NCBI RefSeq assembly: GCF_020748185.1
Contig: NZ_JAHZMO010000004.1
Coordinates: forward strand, 114,528 to 178,527
Length of the DNA: 64,000 nucleotides
Reading direction: 5' to 3'
Source of the DNA: Terrisporobacter petrolearius
GTDB lineage: Bacteria > Bacillota > Clostridia > Peptostreptococcales > Peptostreptococcaceae
This document shows positions 36,215-46,536 of the stretch, piece after piece. The position numbers and the translations under genes were made by a program. The notes beneath the pieces are model-generated. The model had not been told where the DNA came from and made no database searches. It was given only the letters and a program-made list of their open reading frames with translations. Every line of letters begins with the position of its first letter. Position 1 is the stretch's first letter.

Positions 36215-37240
36215 ATGTACAGTTTTACAAATGATTATAGCGAAGGTGCACACGAAAGTATACTAAAAGCACTTTTAGATAGTAACCTAAAACAAGGTTC
36301 AGGATATGGACTTGATGAATATAGTGAAAAAGCAAAGGATATACTAAAAAATGTGCTTAAAAGTAAAAAAATAGATATTCACTTTATACCAGGCGGGACT
36401 CAAGTTAACTTAATATGTATATCTTCTTTCTTAAAACAATACGAAGCTGCAATTGCTGCAGATACAGGACATATTGCAGTACACGAAACGGGAGCAATCG
36501 AAGCTTGTGGTCACAAAGTTATCACAGCGCCTAGTAATGATGGGAAATTAACAGTAGATAAAATAGAAAAAATATTAAAGATACATACTGATGAGCATAT
36601 GGTTAAGCCAAAACTAGTATATATATCTAATGCAACAGAAATTGGTACAATATACAAAAAACAAGAATTAATAGATTTATATACATATTGTAGAGAAAAG
36701 AATCTGTTATTCTTTATAGATGGAGCTAGAATGGGTTCAGCAATAACAAGCAAAGAAAATGATTTAGAGCTTTGTGATTTAGTTAATCTTTGTGATGCAT
36801 TTTACATAGGTGGAACTAAAAATGGAGCATTATTTGGTGAAGCTCTTGTTATTTGCAATGACTCACTAAAAGAAGATTTTAGATATAATATAAAACAAAA
36901 AGGTGCTTTACTTGCAAAGGGGAGACTTCTTGGAATTCAGTTTATGGAATTATTTAAAGATGATTTGTTCTTCAATTTAGCGAAACACGCCAATGAAATG
37001 GCAGCTTTGATTCAAGATGCATTAATTGAAGAAAACTATAAATTATTAATTAAATCATCTACTAATCAAATATTCCCCATATTACCTAATTCATATATAG
37101 AAAAATTAAGGGAGAAGTATTCATTTAATACATGGGAAGAATATGATGAAAATCATACAGTTATAAGACTTGTTTCTTCATGGGCAACAGAAAAAGATAA
37201 AGTATTAGATTTTATAAATGATTTAAGGAACTTACAATAA
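36215..37240 (+). CDS. ltaE: Low-specificity threonine aldolase
   Basis: A 341-aa PLP fold-type I enzyme that splits threonine to glycine and acetaldehyde. The PLP lysine is K202 in YIGGTKNGALFGEA. Asp in FIDGARMGSA binds the ring nitrogen, and FIPGGTQVN is near the phosphate site. The ATG at 36215 follows GGAGGT; a TTG at 36203 overlaps that site. It lies 24 bases before sufC. Whether glycine supply or a related PLP lyase role serves the Suf genes is unknown; the protein is not a cysteine desulfurase (no SufS-type active Cys loop). Confidence 0.9.
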   Translation: MYSFTNDYSEGAHESILKALLDSNLKQGSGYGLDEYSEKAKDILKNVLKSKKIDIHFIPGGTQVNLICISSFLKQYEAAIAADTGHIAVHETGAIEACGHKVITAPSNDGKLTVDKIEKILKIHTDEHMVKPKLVYISNATEIGTIYKKQELIDLYTYCREKNLLFFIDGARMGSAITSKENDLELCDLVNLCDAFYIGGTKNGALFGEALVICNDSLKEDFRYNIKQKGALLAKGRLLGIQFMELFKDDLFFNLAKHANEMAALIQDALIEENYKLLIKSSTNQIFPILPNSYIEKLREKYSFNTWEEYDENHTVIRLVSSWATEKDKVLDFINDLRNLQ

Positions 37241-37264
37241 TAATCTTAGAAAGGAATGTTTACA

Positions 37265-38023
37265 ATGCTTGAATTAAAGAATATATCTTTTAAAGTTAAA
37301 GCTTTAGATAGTAATGAAGAAATTACGATTTTAGATAATGTAAGCTTTAAAATTGACTTTGGGAAGATGTTAGTTATAACAGGTCCAAATGGTGGAGGAA
37401 AATCCACATTGGCAAAAATAATAATGGGAATAGAAAAACCAAGTAGTGGTCAAATTTTATTTGATGGTATTGATATAACAAATTTAAATATTACAGAAAG
37501 AGCAAAACTAGGTATAGGTTATGCCTTCCAACAACCACCTAGATTCAAAGGAGTAACTGTAGAAAAAATGTTACAATTAGCTTCTGGTAAAAATCTATCA
37601 GAAGAGTTATGTTGCGAATATTTATCTAAAGTAGGCCTTTGTTCTAGAGAATACTTAAAAAGAGACGTGGACAACTCTTTATCTGGTGGAGAATTAAAAA
37701 GAATAGAGATAGCCTCATTAATGGCAAGAAATTCTATAATATCAATATACGATGAGCCAGAAGCAGGAATTGATTTATGGAGCTTCTCCATGCTTGTAGA
37801 TACTTTTACAAATTTCAAAAAAAGCAGTAACCAAAGTGTTATCATAATATCTCATCAAGAAAGAATTATAGACTTAGCAGATGAATTAATAATAATTTCT
37901 GATGGAAAAATTCAAAATATAGGCGCAAAATCTAAAGTCTTACCTTTATTACAAGGTGATATGAAAAATTGCCTATGTCAAATGAAGGAGGTGGCACTTA
38001 CCCATGAGCGAGTTAATGATTAA
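37265..38023 (+). CDS. sufC: SufC-like Fe-S assembly ATPase
   Basis: A 252-aa ABC ATPase without membrane partner. Walker A is GPNGGGKST near residue 40, the signature is LSGGELKR near residue 139, and Walker B is IISIYDEPEAGID near residues 158-170; YDEPEAGID is typical of SufC. It powers Fe-S cluster assembly on SufB/SufD. Start ATG 37265, as the AAGGA site touches the ATG at 37256. The 3' end overlaps the next gene by 20 bases, a sign of translational coupling. Confidence 0.92.
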   Translation: MLELKNISFKVKALDSNEEITILDNVSFKIDFGKMLVITGPNGGGKSTLAKIIMGIEKPSSGQILFDGIDITNLNITERAKLGIGYAFQQPPRFKGVTVEKMLQLASGKNLSEELCCEYLSKVGLCSREYLKRDVDNSLSGGELKRIEIASLMARNSIISIYDEPEAGIDLWSFSMLVDTFTNFKKSSNQSVIIISHQERIIDLADELIIISDGKIQNIGAKSKVLPLLQGDMKNCLCQMKEVALTHERVND

Positions 38024-38924
38024 AAACTTATTAAAAACTATAGCAGATATTACTGGAGAAGTTGATGGAGCATTCAATCTAAGAAGCAATGGATGTGGTG
38101 TAGAGAGAAGATCTAGTGAAAATATTATAATAACTCCTAAGGAAGATAAACCCGGAATTGACATAACAGTTAAACCTAACACTAAAAACGAAACTGTACA
38201 TATACCCGTAGTAATAACAGAAGATAATGTTAATGATTTAGTATATAACGACTTTTATATTGGAGAAAATGCAGATGTAACTATTGTGGCTGGATGTGGT
38301 ATTCATAATGATGGGTGCGGTACTAGTGAACACGATGGTATTCACACTTTCCATATAGGAAAAAATGCTAAAATTAAATATGGAGAAAAACACTATGGTG
38401 AGGGAAGTTCTGAGAGCAAAAGAATATTAAACCCAACAACAATAGTACACATGGATGAAGACTCTTATTGTGAAATGAATATGACCCAAATAGAAGGAGT
38501 TGATTCAACTAAAAGAGAAACAGAGGCATTTTTAGGAAAGGGAGCAAAATTAATAATAAATGAAAAATTAATGACTCATGACGATCAAGTTGCTCATTCA
38601 AATGTGAGATGTAATCTAAATGGAGAAGATTCCATATTACAAATTATATCTCGTTCTGTTGCCAAAGATGAATCTGTTCAAGTATTTCATCCAATAGCCA
38701 TAGGAAATGATAACTGCAAAGCTCACGTTCAATGTGATTCTATAATTATGGATAAAGCTAAAGTAAGCTCTATTCCAGAAATTCAGGCAAATCATACTGA
38801 TGCACAAATAGTTCATGAAGCTGCCATTGGTAGAATTAATAATGAGCAATTACTAAAACTTGAAACCTTCGGCTTAAGCGAAGAAGAAGCTGAAGAAGTA
38901 ATAGTAAATGCATTTTTAAGTTAA
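38004..38924 (+). CDS. sufB: Short SufB/SufD-family scaffold protein
   Basis: A 306-aa SufBD core protein without the N-terminal domain of full SufB (about 470 aa). It shows repeated beta-helix segments, ETEAFLGKGAKLIINEK, and the conserved ending IPEIQANHTDAQIVHEAAIG...NNEQLLKLETFGLSEEEAEE. With SufC alone it forms the reduced SUF-like minimal system (SMS) described for archaea and anaerobes. No sufS, sufU or sufD is adjacent. The AAGGAGGTGG site lies inside the sufC reading frame. Confidence 0.9.
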   Translation: MSELMIKNLLKTIADITGEVDGAFNLRSNGCGVERRSSENIIITPKEDKPGIDITVKPNTKNETVHIPVVITEDNVNDLVYNDFYIGENADVTIVAGCGIHNDGCGTSEHDGIHTFHIGKNAKIKYGEKHYGEGSSESKRILNPTTIVHMDEDSYCEMNMTQIEGVDSTKRETEAFLGKGAKLIINEKLMTHDDQVAHSNVRCNLNGEDSILQIISRSVAKDESVQVFHPIAIGNDNCKAHVQCDSIIMDKAKVSSIPEIQANHTDAQIVHEAAIGRINNEQLLKLETFGLSEEEAEEVIVNAFLS

Positions 38925-38929
38925 TATAT

Positions 38930-38961
38930 AAAGAGAAGTAAATAGTTTACTTCTCTTTTTT
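38930..38961 (+). terminator. Intrinsic terminator after sufCB
   Basis: A 13-bp stem AAAGAGAAGTAAA with its complement, 3-nt loop and T6. Confidence 0.9.
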
Positions 38962-39161
38962 AATAATAAAATATAAATATTGATCTAATTTATAATAAAT
39001 AACTATAAAGTGTTAAATTTCACAAAAAGAACAAACGTTCTCATATCTAGAAAATAGCACTTAAATAATAATATTTTAATTAACTCTCCTTTTTAAATGT
39101 AGAATACTAATTATATTTTGGGATAAATTATTAATATAGTATGGATTACAAGGAGGAAAAA

Positions 39162-39356
39162 ATGACTAAAGATAAGCATAAAAGAGAAGACGACAAAACT
39201 AGATACAATAGAAATGATAAGAAAAATCCACACTTCAAATTAGAACTTGGTGAAGAGCTAAATTTAGAACCTAGACTTAGACCTTCAAAGACAGGATCTG
39301 TAGCTCAAAACACAGCAAGACCTATTAGCACTCACAAAAAACATCAAGATAAATAA
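39162..39356 (+). CDS. Small hydrophilic charged protein, unknown
   Basis: A 64-aa protein rich in Lys, Asp and Arg (TKDKHKREDDKTRYNRNDKK), with a short middle (FKLELGEELNLEPRLRP) and a polar tail. No membrane segment; probably disordered. The ATG at 39162 is chosen because AAGGAGG lies 5 bases before it and inside the longer frame that opens at 39141. The size and composition resemble small spore or nucleic-acid-associated proteins, but no family is recognised. Its own terminator follows. Confidence 0.6.
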   Translation: MTKDKHKREDDKTRYNRNDKKNPHFKLELGEELNLEPRLRPSKTGSVAQNTARPISTHKKHQDK

Positions 39357-39374
39357 GAGCATATTAACTTATCT

Positions 39375-39403
39375 AAGAAAGAAGTGAAAGCTTCTTTCTT
39401 TTT
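39375..39403 (+). terminator. Intrinsic terminator
   Basis: A GAAAGAAG/CTTCTTTC stem with a 6-nt loop and T6, 20 bases after the stop at 39356. Confidence 0.8.
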
Positions 39404-39661
39404 TAAGCAATAAAGTTATTTAAAATAATTGACCTACACTATGGCTCAAATCATAAAGGAAGATATTTAATTGAAGATATTAGTGTGGGAAGTTTAACTA
39501 TTTTGTCATATTTAATTATAAATGTTTACAAAAATGTATACTAAAAATACTTAATTTTAATAGAAATTTTTCTTTAATAGTTCTATAATATTTTTTGAGG
39601 TTAGCTTTATAAAATAGTTGCTTTACTCAAACCTAAATTATGCAATATCAAAGGAGGTATT
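39404..39661. other. clpB upstream region
   Basis: No CIRCE palindrome and no clear CtsR heptad pair were found; only an isolated TTGACC near 39430. The region ends in AAAGGAGG. No other gene. Confidence 0.4.
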
Positions 39662-39664
39662 TTA

Positions 39665-42259
39665 ATGGATATTGAAAGAATGACTGTTAGAGTTCAAAAA
39701 AGTTTAAATGAGGCTTACAATGAAGCTGTTAAACATCACAACCAAATGGTTGATGTAATTCACTTATTTTCAGCTTTAGTAAATCAAGAAGACGGTTTAA
39801 TTCCTAATATTTTAGAAAAAATGAATATATCTGTTACTGCTCTTAGAAGTAGCATCAATGAAGAATTAGACAAGCTTCCTCAAATTTATGGAGAAGGAAT
39901 TAATTCTCAAGGTGTAACTGCATCTAGAAATATTGAAGAAGTATTAATAAAAGCAGAAGACATTTCAAAAGACTTTAAAGATTCCTACATAAGTGTGGAA
40001 CATGTAATGCTTGCTATTACGGAAATGACTTCTATTTCAAACGTAAAAAAAATATTAAACATGTACAATATAAATAAAAATGATTTTCTTCAAGTTTTAT
40101 CTGCAGTAAGAGGTAGTCAAAGAGTGGAAAGTCAAGATCCAGAAGGAACTTATGATGCTCTAGCTAAATTTGGTACAAACTTAGTAGAACTTGCTAAAAA
40201 ACATAAACTAGATCCAGTTATAGGTAGAGACGAAGAAATAAGAAGAGTTATAAGAATTTTGTCTAGACGTACTAAAAACAATCCAGTACTTATAGGTGAA
40301 CCTGGTGTTGGTAAAACTGCCATAGTGGAAGGTTTAGCTGAAAGAATAGTTAGAGGTGACGTTCCAGAAGGACTAAAAGATAAAATAATTTTCTCACTAG
40401 ATATGGGTTCACTTATTGCTGGTGCCAAATACAGAGGTGAGTTTGAAGAAAGACTAAAAGCAGTACTCAAAGAAGTGCAAAGTGCTGAAGGAAAAATAAT
40501 ATTATTTATAGACGAAATACACACAATCGTTGGTGCTGGTAAAACAGAAGGTTCTATGGATGCAGGTAATTTAATAAAACCTATGCTTGCTCGTGGAGAA
40601 CTTAACTGTATAGGTGCTACTACTTTTGATGAATACAGAAAATATATTGAAAAGGATAAAGCATTAGAGAGACGTTTCCAACCAGTAATAGCTGAGGAAC
40701 CTACGGTTGAAGATACAATTTCTATTCTTAGAGGTTTAAAAGAAAGATTTGAAATACACCATGGTGTTAGAATTCATGATAGTGCAATAGTTGCTGCTGC
40801 AAAACTTTCTAATAGATATATACAAGATAGATTCTTACCAGATAAGGCCATAGACCTAATAGATGAAGCTGGTGCCATGATAAGAAGTGAAATTGATTCT
40901 CTTCCTACGGAATTAGATATGGTAAGAAGAAGATTATTTACCTTGGAAACTGAAAGAGAAGCATTATTAAAAGAAAATGATGAAAAAAGTAAGCTAAGAT
41001 TAGAAGAGCTTCAAAGGGAAATTGCTGAACTTAAATCTAAAGATGACGAAATGACAGCGAAATACGAAAAGGAAAAAGGTTCAATCACAGAAATTAAAAA
41101 TTTAAAATCAAGATTGGACGCAGCTAAAGGCGATGTGGAAAAATACGAAAGAGAATACGACTTTAATAAAGTTGCTGAAATAAAATACGGTATAATACCT
41201 GATTTAGAACAACAAATAAAAGAAGTAGAAGAAAAAATGAAATCAGGATATGATAATGCTCTACTAAAAGAAGAAGTAACAGAAAACGAAATTTCTGATA
41301 TAGTTTCAAAATGGACAGGTATACCTGTTACAAAACTTGTTGAAGGTGAAAGAGAAAAACTTCTTAAATTAGAAGATGTACTTCATGAAAGAGTAATAGG
41401 ACAAGATGAAGCTGTAACTGCCGTATCCAATGCAGTAATAAGAGCAAGAGCAGGGCTAAAAGATGAAAACAAACCAATTGGTTCATTTATATTCCTTGGA
41501 CCTACTGGTGTTGGTAAAACAGAACTTGCTAAAACTCTAGCTAAAACTTTATTTGACAGCGAAGAAAACATTATAAGAATAGATATGTCTGAATATATGG
41601 AAAAGCACTCAGTATCTAGACTTGTGGGACCTCCTCCAGGATATGTAGGTTACGAAGAAGGCGGTCAATTAACAGAAGCTGTTAGACGAGCTCCTTATTC
41701 TGTAATTCTATTTGATGAAATAGAAAAAGCTCACGAAGATGTTTTCAACATGTTTTTACAAATCTTGGATGATGGTAGACTTACTGATAACAAAGGTAAA
41801 ACTGTAGACTTTAAAAATACAATCATTATAATGACATCAAATATAGGAAGTAGTTACTTATTACAAGATGAAGGCAATATTACAGAAAAAACTAAAGATT
41901 TTGTAATGGGTGAAATGAAAAGAAGATTTAAACCAGAATTCCTAAACAGAGTAGATGACATAATAATGTTTAAAGCCTTAGATAAAGAAGAAATTAAAAA
42001 CATTATAGATATATTTGTAAAAGCTTTAGCATATAGATTAAAAGACAAAGATATTACAATAGAAATAACAGATGAAGCTAAAAATATTATGGTTAAAGAA
42101 GGTTATGACCCAGTGTATGGTGCAAGACCACTAAAAAGATATATTGGAAACACTTTAGAAACAATGATAGCGAGAAGAATGATTGCTGGAGAAATTTGCA
42201 ATGGATGTACTATATTAGTTGATGGTGAGAATGACAATATAACTATAAAGGTTAAATAA
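39665..42259 (+). CDS. clpB: ClpB disaggregase chaperone
   Basis: An 864-aa AAA+ protein, normal ClpB length. Clp-N repeats occupy residues 1-145. NBD1 has Walker A GEPGVGKT at 211-218 and Walker B LFIDE near 280. The coiled-coil M domain spans about 400-530, which separates ClpB from ClpA/ClpC. NBD2 has Walker A GPTGVGKT at 612-619 and Walker B ILFDE near 682. There is no ClpP-binding IGF/L tripeptide. It frees proteins from aggregates with DnaK. Stand-alone gene; the promoter type is not evident. Confidence 0.97.
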   Translation: MDIERMTVRVQKSLNEAYNEAVKHHNQMVDVIHLFSALVNQEDGLIPNILEKMNISVTALRSSINEELDKLPQIYGEGINSQGVTASRNIEEVLIKAEDISKDFKDSYISVEHVMLAITEMTSISNVKKILNMYNINKNDFLQVLSAVRGSQRVESQDPEGTYDALAKFGTNLVELAKKHKLDPVIGRDEEIRRVIRILSRRTKNNPVLIGEPGVGKTAIVEGLAERIVRGDVPEGLKDKIIFSLDMGSLIAGAKYRGEFEERLKAVLKEVQSAEGKIILFIDEIHTIVGAGKTEGSMDAGNLIKPMLARGELNCIGATTFDEYRKYIEKDKALERRFQPVIAEEPTVEDTISILRGLKERFEIHHGVRIHDSAIVAAAKLSNRYIQDRFLPDKAIDLIDEAGAMIRSEIDSLPTELDMVRRRLFTLETEREALLKENDEKSKLRLEELQREIAELKSKDDEMTAKYEKEKGSITEIKNLKSRLDAAKGDVEKYEREYDFNKVAEIKYGIIPDLEQQIKEVEEKMKSGYDNALLKEEVTENEISDIVSKWTGIPVTKLVEGEREKLLKLEDVLHERVIGQDEAVTAVSNAVIRARAGLKDENKPIGSFIFLGPTGVGKTELAKTLAKTLFDSEENIIRIDMSEYMEKHSVSRLVGPPPGYVGYEEGGQLTEAVRRAPYSVILFDEIEKAHEDVFNMFLQILDDGRLTDNKGKTVDFKNTIIIMTSNIGSSYLLQDEGNITEKTKDFVMGEMKRRFKPEFLNRVDDIIMFKALDKEEIKNIIDIFVKALAYRLKDKDITIEITDEAKNIMVKEGYDPVYGARPLKRYIGNTLETMIARRMIAGEICNGCTILVDGENDNITIKVK

Positions 42260-42276
42260 AACTTTAAATAATATAA

Positions 42277-42316
42277 AAAGGGTTAAAATACTAATAAAAG
42301 TGTTTTAACCCTTTTC
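42277..42316 (+). terminator. Intrinsic terminator after clpB
   Basis: A long stem AAAAGGGTTAAAATAC with its near-complement (one G-U) followed by TTTTC. Confidence 0.85.
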
Positions 42317-42422
42317 ATTATACACATAAGCTAAGGGAATTTTTATGTATTTACTGTATATTTATGATATAATAAAAATTTAGAATGAATAAATTAATCT
42401 TACTTCAATGAGGAGGACAAAA

Positions 42423-43064
42423 ATGACGAATACTATATATTTAGTTAGACATGGCCAAACAGAGTGGAATATAAAAGGAAAAACTCAAGGTCATGGTAAT
42501 TCAAACTTAACTGAAAAAGGTGTTAATCAGGCTAAAGAACTAGCTGACAGCATGATTAAATATCCTATTGACTACATATATTCAAGCGATCTTGGTAGAG
42601 CAGTAGAAACTGCACAAATAATAAGTAATAAATTTGATTTAGATGTGATTAAAACTTCAGGCCTTAGAGAAATGGGCTTTGGAGCATGGGAAGGTCTTTT
42701 AATAAAAGAAATTCAAGAAGAATATAAGGACATATATCATACTTGGAGAAATGAGCCTCACCTTGCACAAATACCTGGGGGAGAAACTCTTCAGATTATA
42801 AAAGAAAGAACAGATAAATTTTTAGATGAGTTAAATGAAAAATACGATGGAAAACATATTGTACTTGTAACTCATTCTGTAACAGCAAGAGTAATACTTC
42901 TTTCTGTTTTAAATTCAGGAATGGAAAATATCTATAGAATTAATCAAGGAAATACTGCACTAAATGTTATTGAGTTTAGAGATTATGGACCAGTTGTTAT
43001 AAAAATGAACGATACAAGCCATATTAAAACTAATCATAAACTAGAAAATAGTGCATTAGAATAG
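42423..43064 (+). CDS. Histidine phosphatase (phosphoglycerate mutase-like)
   Basis: A 213-aa enzyme of the histidine phosphatase superfamily. The phosphohistidine motif is LVRHGQTEWN at residues 5-14; SSDLGRAVETA and the second catalytic His in VLVTHSVTAR complete the site. It is close to CobC/GpmB-type phosphatases; cofactor-dependent mutase activity is less likely. It is the first of a five-gene set with spacings of 9, 45, 13 and 10 bases. AGGAGG lies before ATG 42423. Confidence 0.88.
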   Translation: MTNTIYLVRHGQTEWNIKGKTQGHGNSNLTEKGVNQAKELADSMIKYPIDYIYSSDLGRAVETAQIISNKFDLDVIKTSGLREMGFGAWEGLLIKEIQEEYKDIYHTWRNEPHLAQIPGGETLQIIKERTDKFLDELNEKYDGKHIVLVTHSVTARVILLSVLNSGMENIYRINQGNTALNVIEFRDYGPVVIKMNDTSHIKTNHKLENSALE

Positions 43065-43073
43065 GAGAATATA

Positions 43074-44291
43074 ATGTCAAAAGTAATAGTAGTAGGTGGA
43101 GGTCCATCAGGAATGATGGCAGCACTTATAGCTTCTAAAAACTCTCATGAAGTTACCTTAATAGAGAGAAATGAGGAACTAGGAAAGAAGCTTAAGCTTA
43201 CTGGTGGTGGAAGATGTAATATTACAAATAAAAGATACATTGAAGACTTTTTTGATAAAGTTGTAACTAATAAAAAATTCTTATACAGTGCCTTTTATTC
43301 ATTTACCAATGAAGACTTATTAAGCTTCTTAGACGAAAGTAACCTTGAATACAAAGTAGAAGAACATAATGATTATAAAGTTTATACAAAAAGTGATAAG
43401 GCAACTGAGCTTATCAATAAATTTAAAGACCTACTAATAGAAAATAATATAAAATTGCTTTATAATAGCAAAGTAGTAGATTTAATTATAAACGGAAACA
43501 ACAAAATAGAAGGTGTTGTTTTAGATAATAATACTAAAGTCCTTGGAGACAAAGTAATAATATCAACAGGTGGAAAAAGTTATTCTAAAACTGGATCTGA
43601 TGGCACAATGCATAAAATATTATTAAAACATGGTCATACTGTAACTAATACTTATCCTGCTTTATCTCCTTTAAAAATTAAAGAAGATTGGACAAGAAGA
43701 TTACAAGGTATATCTTTAAAAGATATAGAAATATCATGCAAAATTAAAAAGAAAAAAATATGTAAAAGAGGAGACATGCTCTTTGCTCATTTTGGTATAA
43801 CAGGACCAGTAGTACTTATCATATCATCTTATATTAATAAAAACTTAGAAAATGAACCTATAGAATTAAACGTTGACGTTTTACCAGATGTAACTAGAGA
43901 AGAAATAAGCAAAATTATAAGAGAAAATCCTAATAAAAATATTGCAAACAACTTAAAGTCCATATTACCATTTAACTTTTTAAAAGAGATTTTAGATTTA
44001 TTAAATCTTACTGAAACAAAACCTAATGAATTAACTAAAGAAAATGAAAATAAAATTATTGATTATATAAAAAACATGAAGCTAACTACGAATTCAACTT
44101 TAGGAATACAAGTTTCAATGGTAACAAGTGGTGGCATATCAGTTAAAGAAATTAACTCTTCTTCAATGGAGTCTAAATTAATAGAAGGCTTATATTTTAC
44201 AGGAGAAGTAATAGATGTAGATGCAGAAACTGGAGGATATAATCTTCAAATAGCTTTCTCAACAGGTTATTTAGCAGGTATAAGTTTATAG
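43074..44291 (+). CDS. HI0933/BaiN-like flavoprotein
   Basis: A 405-aa FAD protein. The N-terminal VVGGGPSGMMAALIASKNSH and the family phrase GKKLKLTGGGRCNITN are diagnostic, with a C-terminal TSGGISVKEIN...GLYFTGEVIDVDAETGGYN. Relatives include BaiN, a bile-acid dehydrogenation-pathway reductase, and YhiN; most have no known substrate. It lies directly upstream of cmk, a common clostridial order. Confidence 0.88.
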   Translation: MSKVIVVGGGPSGMMAALIASKNSHEVTLIERNEELGKKLKLTGGGRCNITNKRYIEDFFDKVVTNKKFLYSAFYSFTNEDLLSFLDESNLEYKVEEHNDYKVYTKSDKATELINKFKDLLIENNIKLLYNSKVVDLIINGNNKIEGVVLDNNTKVLGDKVIISTGGKSYSKTGSDGTMHKILLKHGHTVTNTYPALSPLKIKEDWTRRLQGISLKDIEISCKIKKKKICKRGDMLFAHFGITGPVVLIISSYINKNLENEPIELNVDVLPDVTREEISKIIRENPNKNIANNLKSILPFNFLKEILDLLNLTETKPNELTKENENKIIDYIKNMKLTTNSTLGIQVSMVTSGGISVKEINSSSMESKLIEGLYFTGEVIDVDAETGGYNLQIAFSTGYLAGISL

Positions 44292-44336
44292 CTTAAGCTA
44301 AAATACTTTAAATAAGAACAAAATAGGAGAAATAAT

Positions 44337-44984
44337 ATGAATAATTTAGTAATAGCAATAGATGGACCAGCAGGAGCTGGAAAAAGTACAATAGCAAAAA
44401 TAATAGCAGACAAGTTAAACATAAACTACATAGATACAGGTGCTATGTATAGAGCTGTAACTTTAAAATGTTTACAAAATAAAGTAAATATAGAAAATGA
44501 AGATGAAGTAATAAAATTAGCAAAAAAAACAGTAATAGACTTTAAAGAGAATAACATCTACTTAGATGGTAAAGTAGTAAATGAAGAAATAAGAACCATA
44601 GAAGTAACTAATAACGTTTCTAACGTTGCAAAAATAAAAGAAGTTAGATACTTAATGGTGGATGTACAAAGAGAAATCGGTACAAGAAACTCTGTAATAC
44701 TAGATGGAAGAGATATAGGTTCATATGTTTTTCCAAATGCTGATTACAAATTCTTCCTTATAGCTACACCTGAAGAAAGAGGAGCTAGAAGATACAAAGA
44801 ATTAGTAACAAAAGGTGTTGAAGTTAAGCTTCAAGATGTAATAGCTGATATAATTAAAAGAGACGAGATAGATTCTTCTAGAGAGTTTGCTCCTCTAGTT
44901 AAAGCAGAAGATGCCATAGAAATAGACACTACTGGTAAAAGCATAGACGATGTGGTTGAATCAGTTTTAAATAAAATTAAATAA
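44337..44984 (+). CDS. cmk: Cytidylate kinase
   Basis: A 215-aa kinase that phosphorylates CMP and dCMP. P-loop IDGPAGAGKSTIAK at residues 7-20; nucleotide-specific segments YIDTGAMYRAVTL and ILDGRDIGSYVFP (with Asp/Arg for CMP) are intact, and REFAPLVKAEDAIEIDTT is near the C-terminus. AGGAGA site. It is followed after 13 bases by plsC. Confidence 0.96.
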   Translation: MNNLVIAIDGPAGAGKSTIAKIIADKLNINYIDTGAMYRAVTLKCLQNKVNIENEDEVIKLAKKTVIDFKENNIYLDGKVVNEEIRTIEVTNNVSNVAKIKEVRYLMVDVQREIGTRNSVILDGRDIGSYVFPNADYKFFLIATPEERGARRYKELVTKGVEVKLQDVIADIIKRDEIDSSREFAPLVKAEDAIEIDTTGKSIDDVVESVLNKIK

Positions 44985-44997
44985 GGGAGAGATGCAT

Positions 44998-45588
44998 TTG
45001 AGTTTTTATAAATTTGTTTTAAGTTTATTTACTTTATATAGTAAAGTATTTTATAAATATGAGGTAATAGGTGCACAAAATATTCCTGACGAAGGAAATT
45101 TGATAATTGCAGCTAATCACAAATCTAATTTAGATCCTATTTTTATAGCAGCTGCTGTGAAAAACAGAACAGTTGCACCTATAGGAAAAAAGGAATTATT
45201 CGAAAATAAAATATTAGGTAAAATATTGAGTAATTTAAATGTTATACCCATAGATAGAGAAAATCCTGGTATCTCTACAATAAAGACCATTCTAAAAAAA
45301 CTAAAAGAAGGTTATGCTGTTGGCATATTTCCAGAAGGAACTAGAATAAAAGGAAATGGATTTGGTGATGCCAAAGCTGGTTTAGCTTTATTTGCTGTTA
45401 AAGGAAAAGCTAATGTAGTTCCTATATCAATAATATCAAATTATAAGATATTTAATAAAGTAACAATCTACATTGATAAACCAATTTCATTTGAAGAATA
45501 TTATAAGCAAAAGCTAAGTGCAGAAGATTACGAAAGATTATCTGGAGATGTACTTGAAGTAATTAAAGATAATTATTATAAAAGATAG
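44998..45588 (+). CDS. plsC: 1-acylglycerol-3-phosphate O-acyltransferase
   Basis: A 196-aa membrane-associated enzyme that makes phosphatidic acid. The catalytic block NHKSNLDP (HX4D) lies near residues 35-42; FPEGTR near residue 113 binds glycerol phosphate. A short N-terminal hydrophobic stretch anchors it. TTG 44998 is preferred, since AAGGGAG lies too close to the ATG at 44992; the difference is two residues. Part of the cmk-plsC-ispH unit. Confidence 0.92.
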   Translation: MSFYKFVLSLFTLYSKVFYKYEVIGAQNIPDEGNLIIAANHKSNLDPIFIAAAVKNRTVAPIGKKELFENKILGKILSNLNVIPIDRENPGISTIKTILKKLKEGYAVGIFPEGTRIKGNGFGDAKAGLALFAVKGKANVVPISIISNYKIFNKVTIYIDKPISFEEYYKQKLSAEDYERLSGDVLEVIKDNYYKR

Positions 45589-45598
45589 GAGATTTGTT

Positions 45599-46441
45599 AT
45601 GGAGGTTAGAATAGCAGAAAATGCGGGATTTTGTTTTGGTGTTAAAAGAGCTATGAACATGGCTTGGGATGAACTAGAAAACAAAACTAGTGATAATGTA
45701 TACTCTCTAGGTCCCCTTATTCATAATAAACAAGCCGTAGATAAATATAAAGAAAAGGGACTAATGGAGATGGATTCATTAGATAAAATCCCTAGTGATA
45801 GTAAATTAATAATAAGATCTCATGGTGTTGGAAAAAAAATATACACAGAGTCTGAATCAAAAAACATGGATATAGTAGATACAACTTGTCCATTTGTAAA
45901 AAAAATACACGACATTGTTAATGAGTTTTCTAATAAAGGTTATAAAATTATAATAGTTGGTAATTCCACTCATCCTGAAATAATAGGAATTAACGGTTGG
46001 TGTGATAACGAAGCAATAATAATAAATAGAGAAGAAGAAATTGATAATATAACATTTAATGATAATGATCTATACTGTGTAGTTAGCCAAACAACTGCTA
46101 ACTTAGAATCTTTTGATAAAATTGTTTCTAAGTTGAAAAGTAAAATAAAAGACTTAACTGTTAACAATACAATTTGCTTTGCTACAAAAGAAAGACAACT
46201 GTCAGCTACTGATTTAGCAAAAGAAGTTGATTGTATGATAGTTATTGGTGGAAAACATAGTTCTAACACTCAAAAACTAGTGAATATATGTAAGAACATA
46301 GTACCTACTTTTTCCATTGAAACTAAAGGAGAATTGGAAAAAAGTAAGTTAGAAAAATTTAAAGTTGCAGGTGTAACTGCAGGAGCTTCCACACCTGATT
46401 GGATAATAGAAGAAGTAATAGGATATTTAAAAGAAATATAG
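45599..46441 (+). CDS. ispH: 4-hydroxy-3-methylbut-2-enyl diphosphate reductase
   Basis: The 280-aa last enzyme of the MEP isoprenoid pathway. The three [4Fe-4S] cysteines are C12 (ENAGFCFGVKRA), C97 (DTTCPFVKK) and C193 (NTICFATKERQ). SHGVGKK and ISTHPE-type NSTHPEIIG are also present. Many Clostridia carry IspH fused to ribosomal protein S1; here the gene stops after the IspH domain. The presence of IspH shows the MEP route supplies the prenyl substrates for enzymes such as the cis-prenyltransferase at 25.8 kb. Confidence 0.96.
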   Translation: MEVRIAENAGFCFGVKRAMNMAWDELENKTSDNVYSLGPLIHNKQAVDKYKEKGLMEMDSLDKIPSDSKLIIRSHGVGKKIYTESESKNMDIVDTTCPFVKKIHDIVNEFSNKGYKIIIVGNSTHPEIIGINGWCDNEAIIINREEEIDNITFNDNDLYCVVSQTTANLESFDKIVSKLKSKIKDLTVNNTICFATKERQLSATDLAKEVDCMIVIGGKHSSNTQKLVNICKNIVPTFSIETKGELEKSKLEKFKVAGVTAGASTPDWIIEEVIGYLKEI

Positions 46442-46448
46442 TATAAAT

Positions 46449-46490
46449 AAATCCACTAATTTATTAGTTTTAATAAATTAGTGGATTTTT
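46449..46490 (+). terminator. Intrinsic terminator after ispH
   Basis: An 18-bp stem (46449-46466 with 46471-46488) and T-run closes the five-gene unit. Confidence 0.9.
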
Positions 46491-46536
46491 CATATTATAA
46501 TGAATATAAACAAGTATTTTTATGGAGGAAATTTAT

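Noticed and set aside
39404..39661. CtsR or CIRCE control site before clpB
   Set aside because: Only a lone TTGACC was found, with no second heptad at proper spacing and no CIRCE palindrome.
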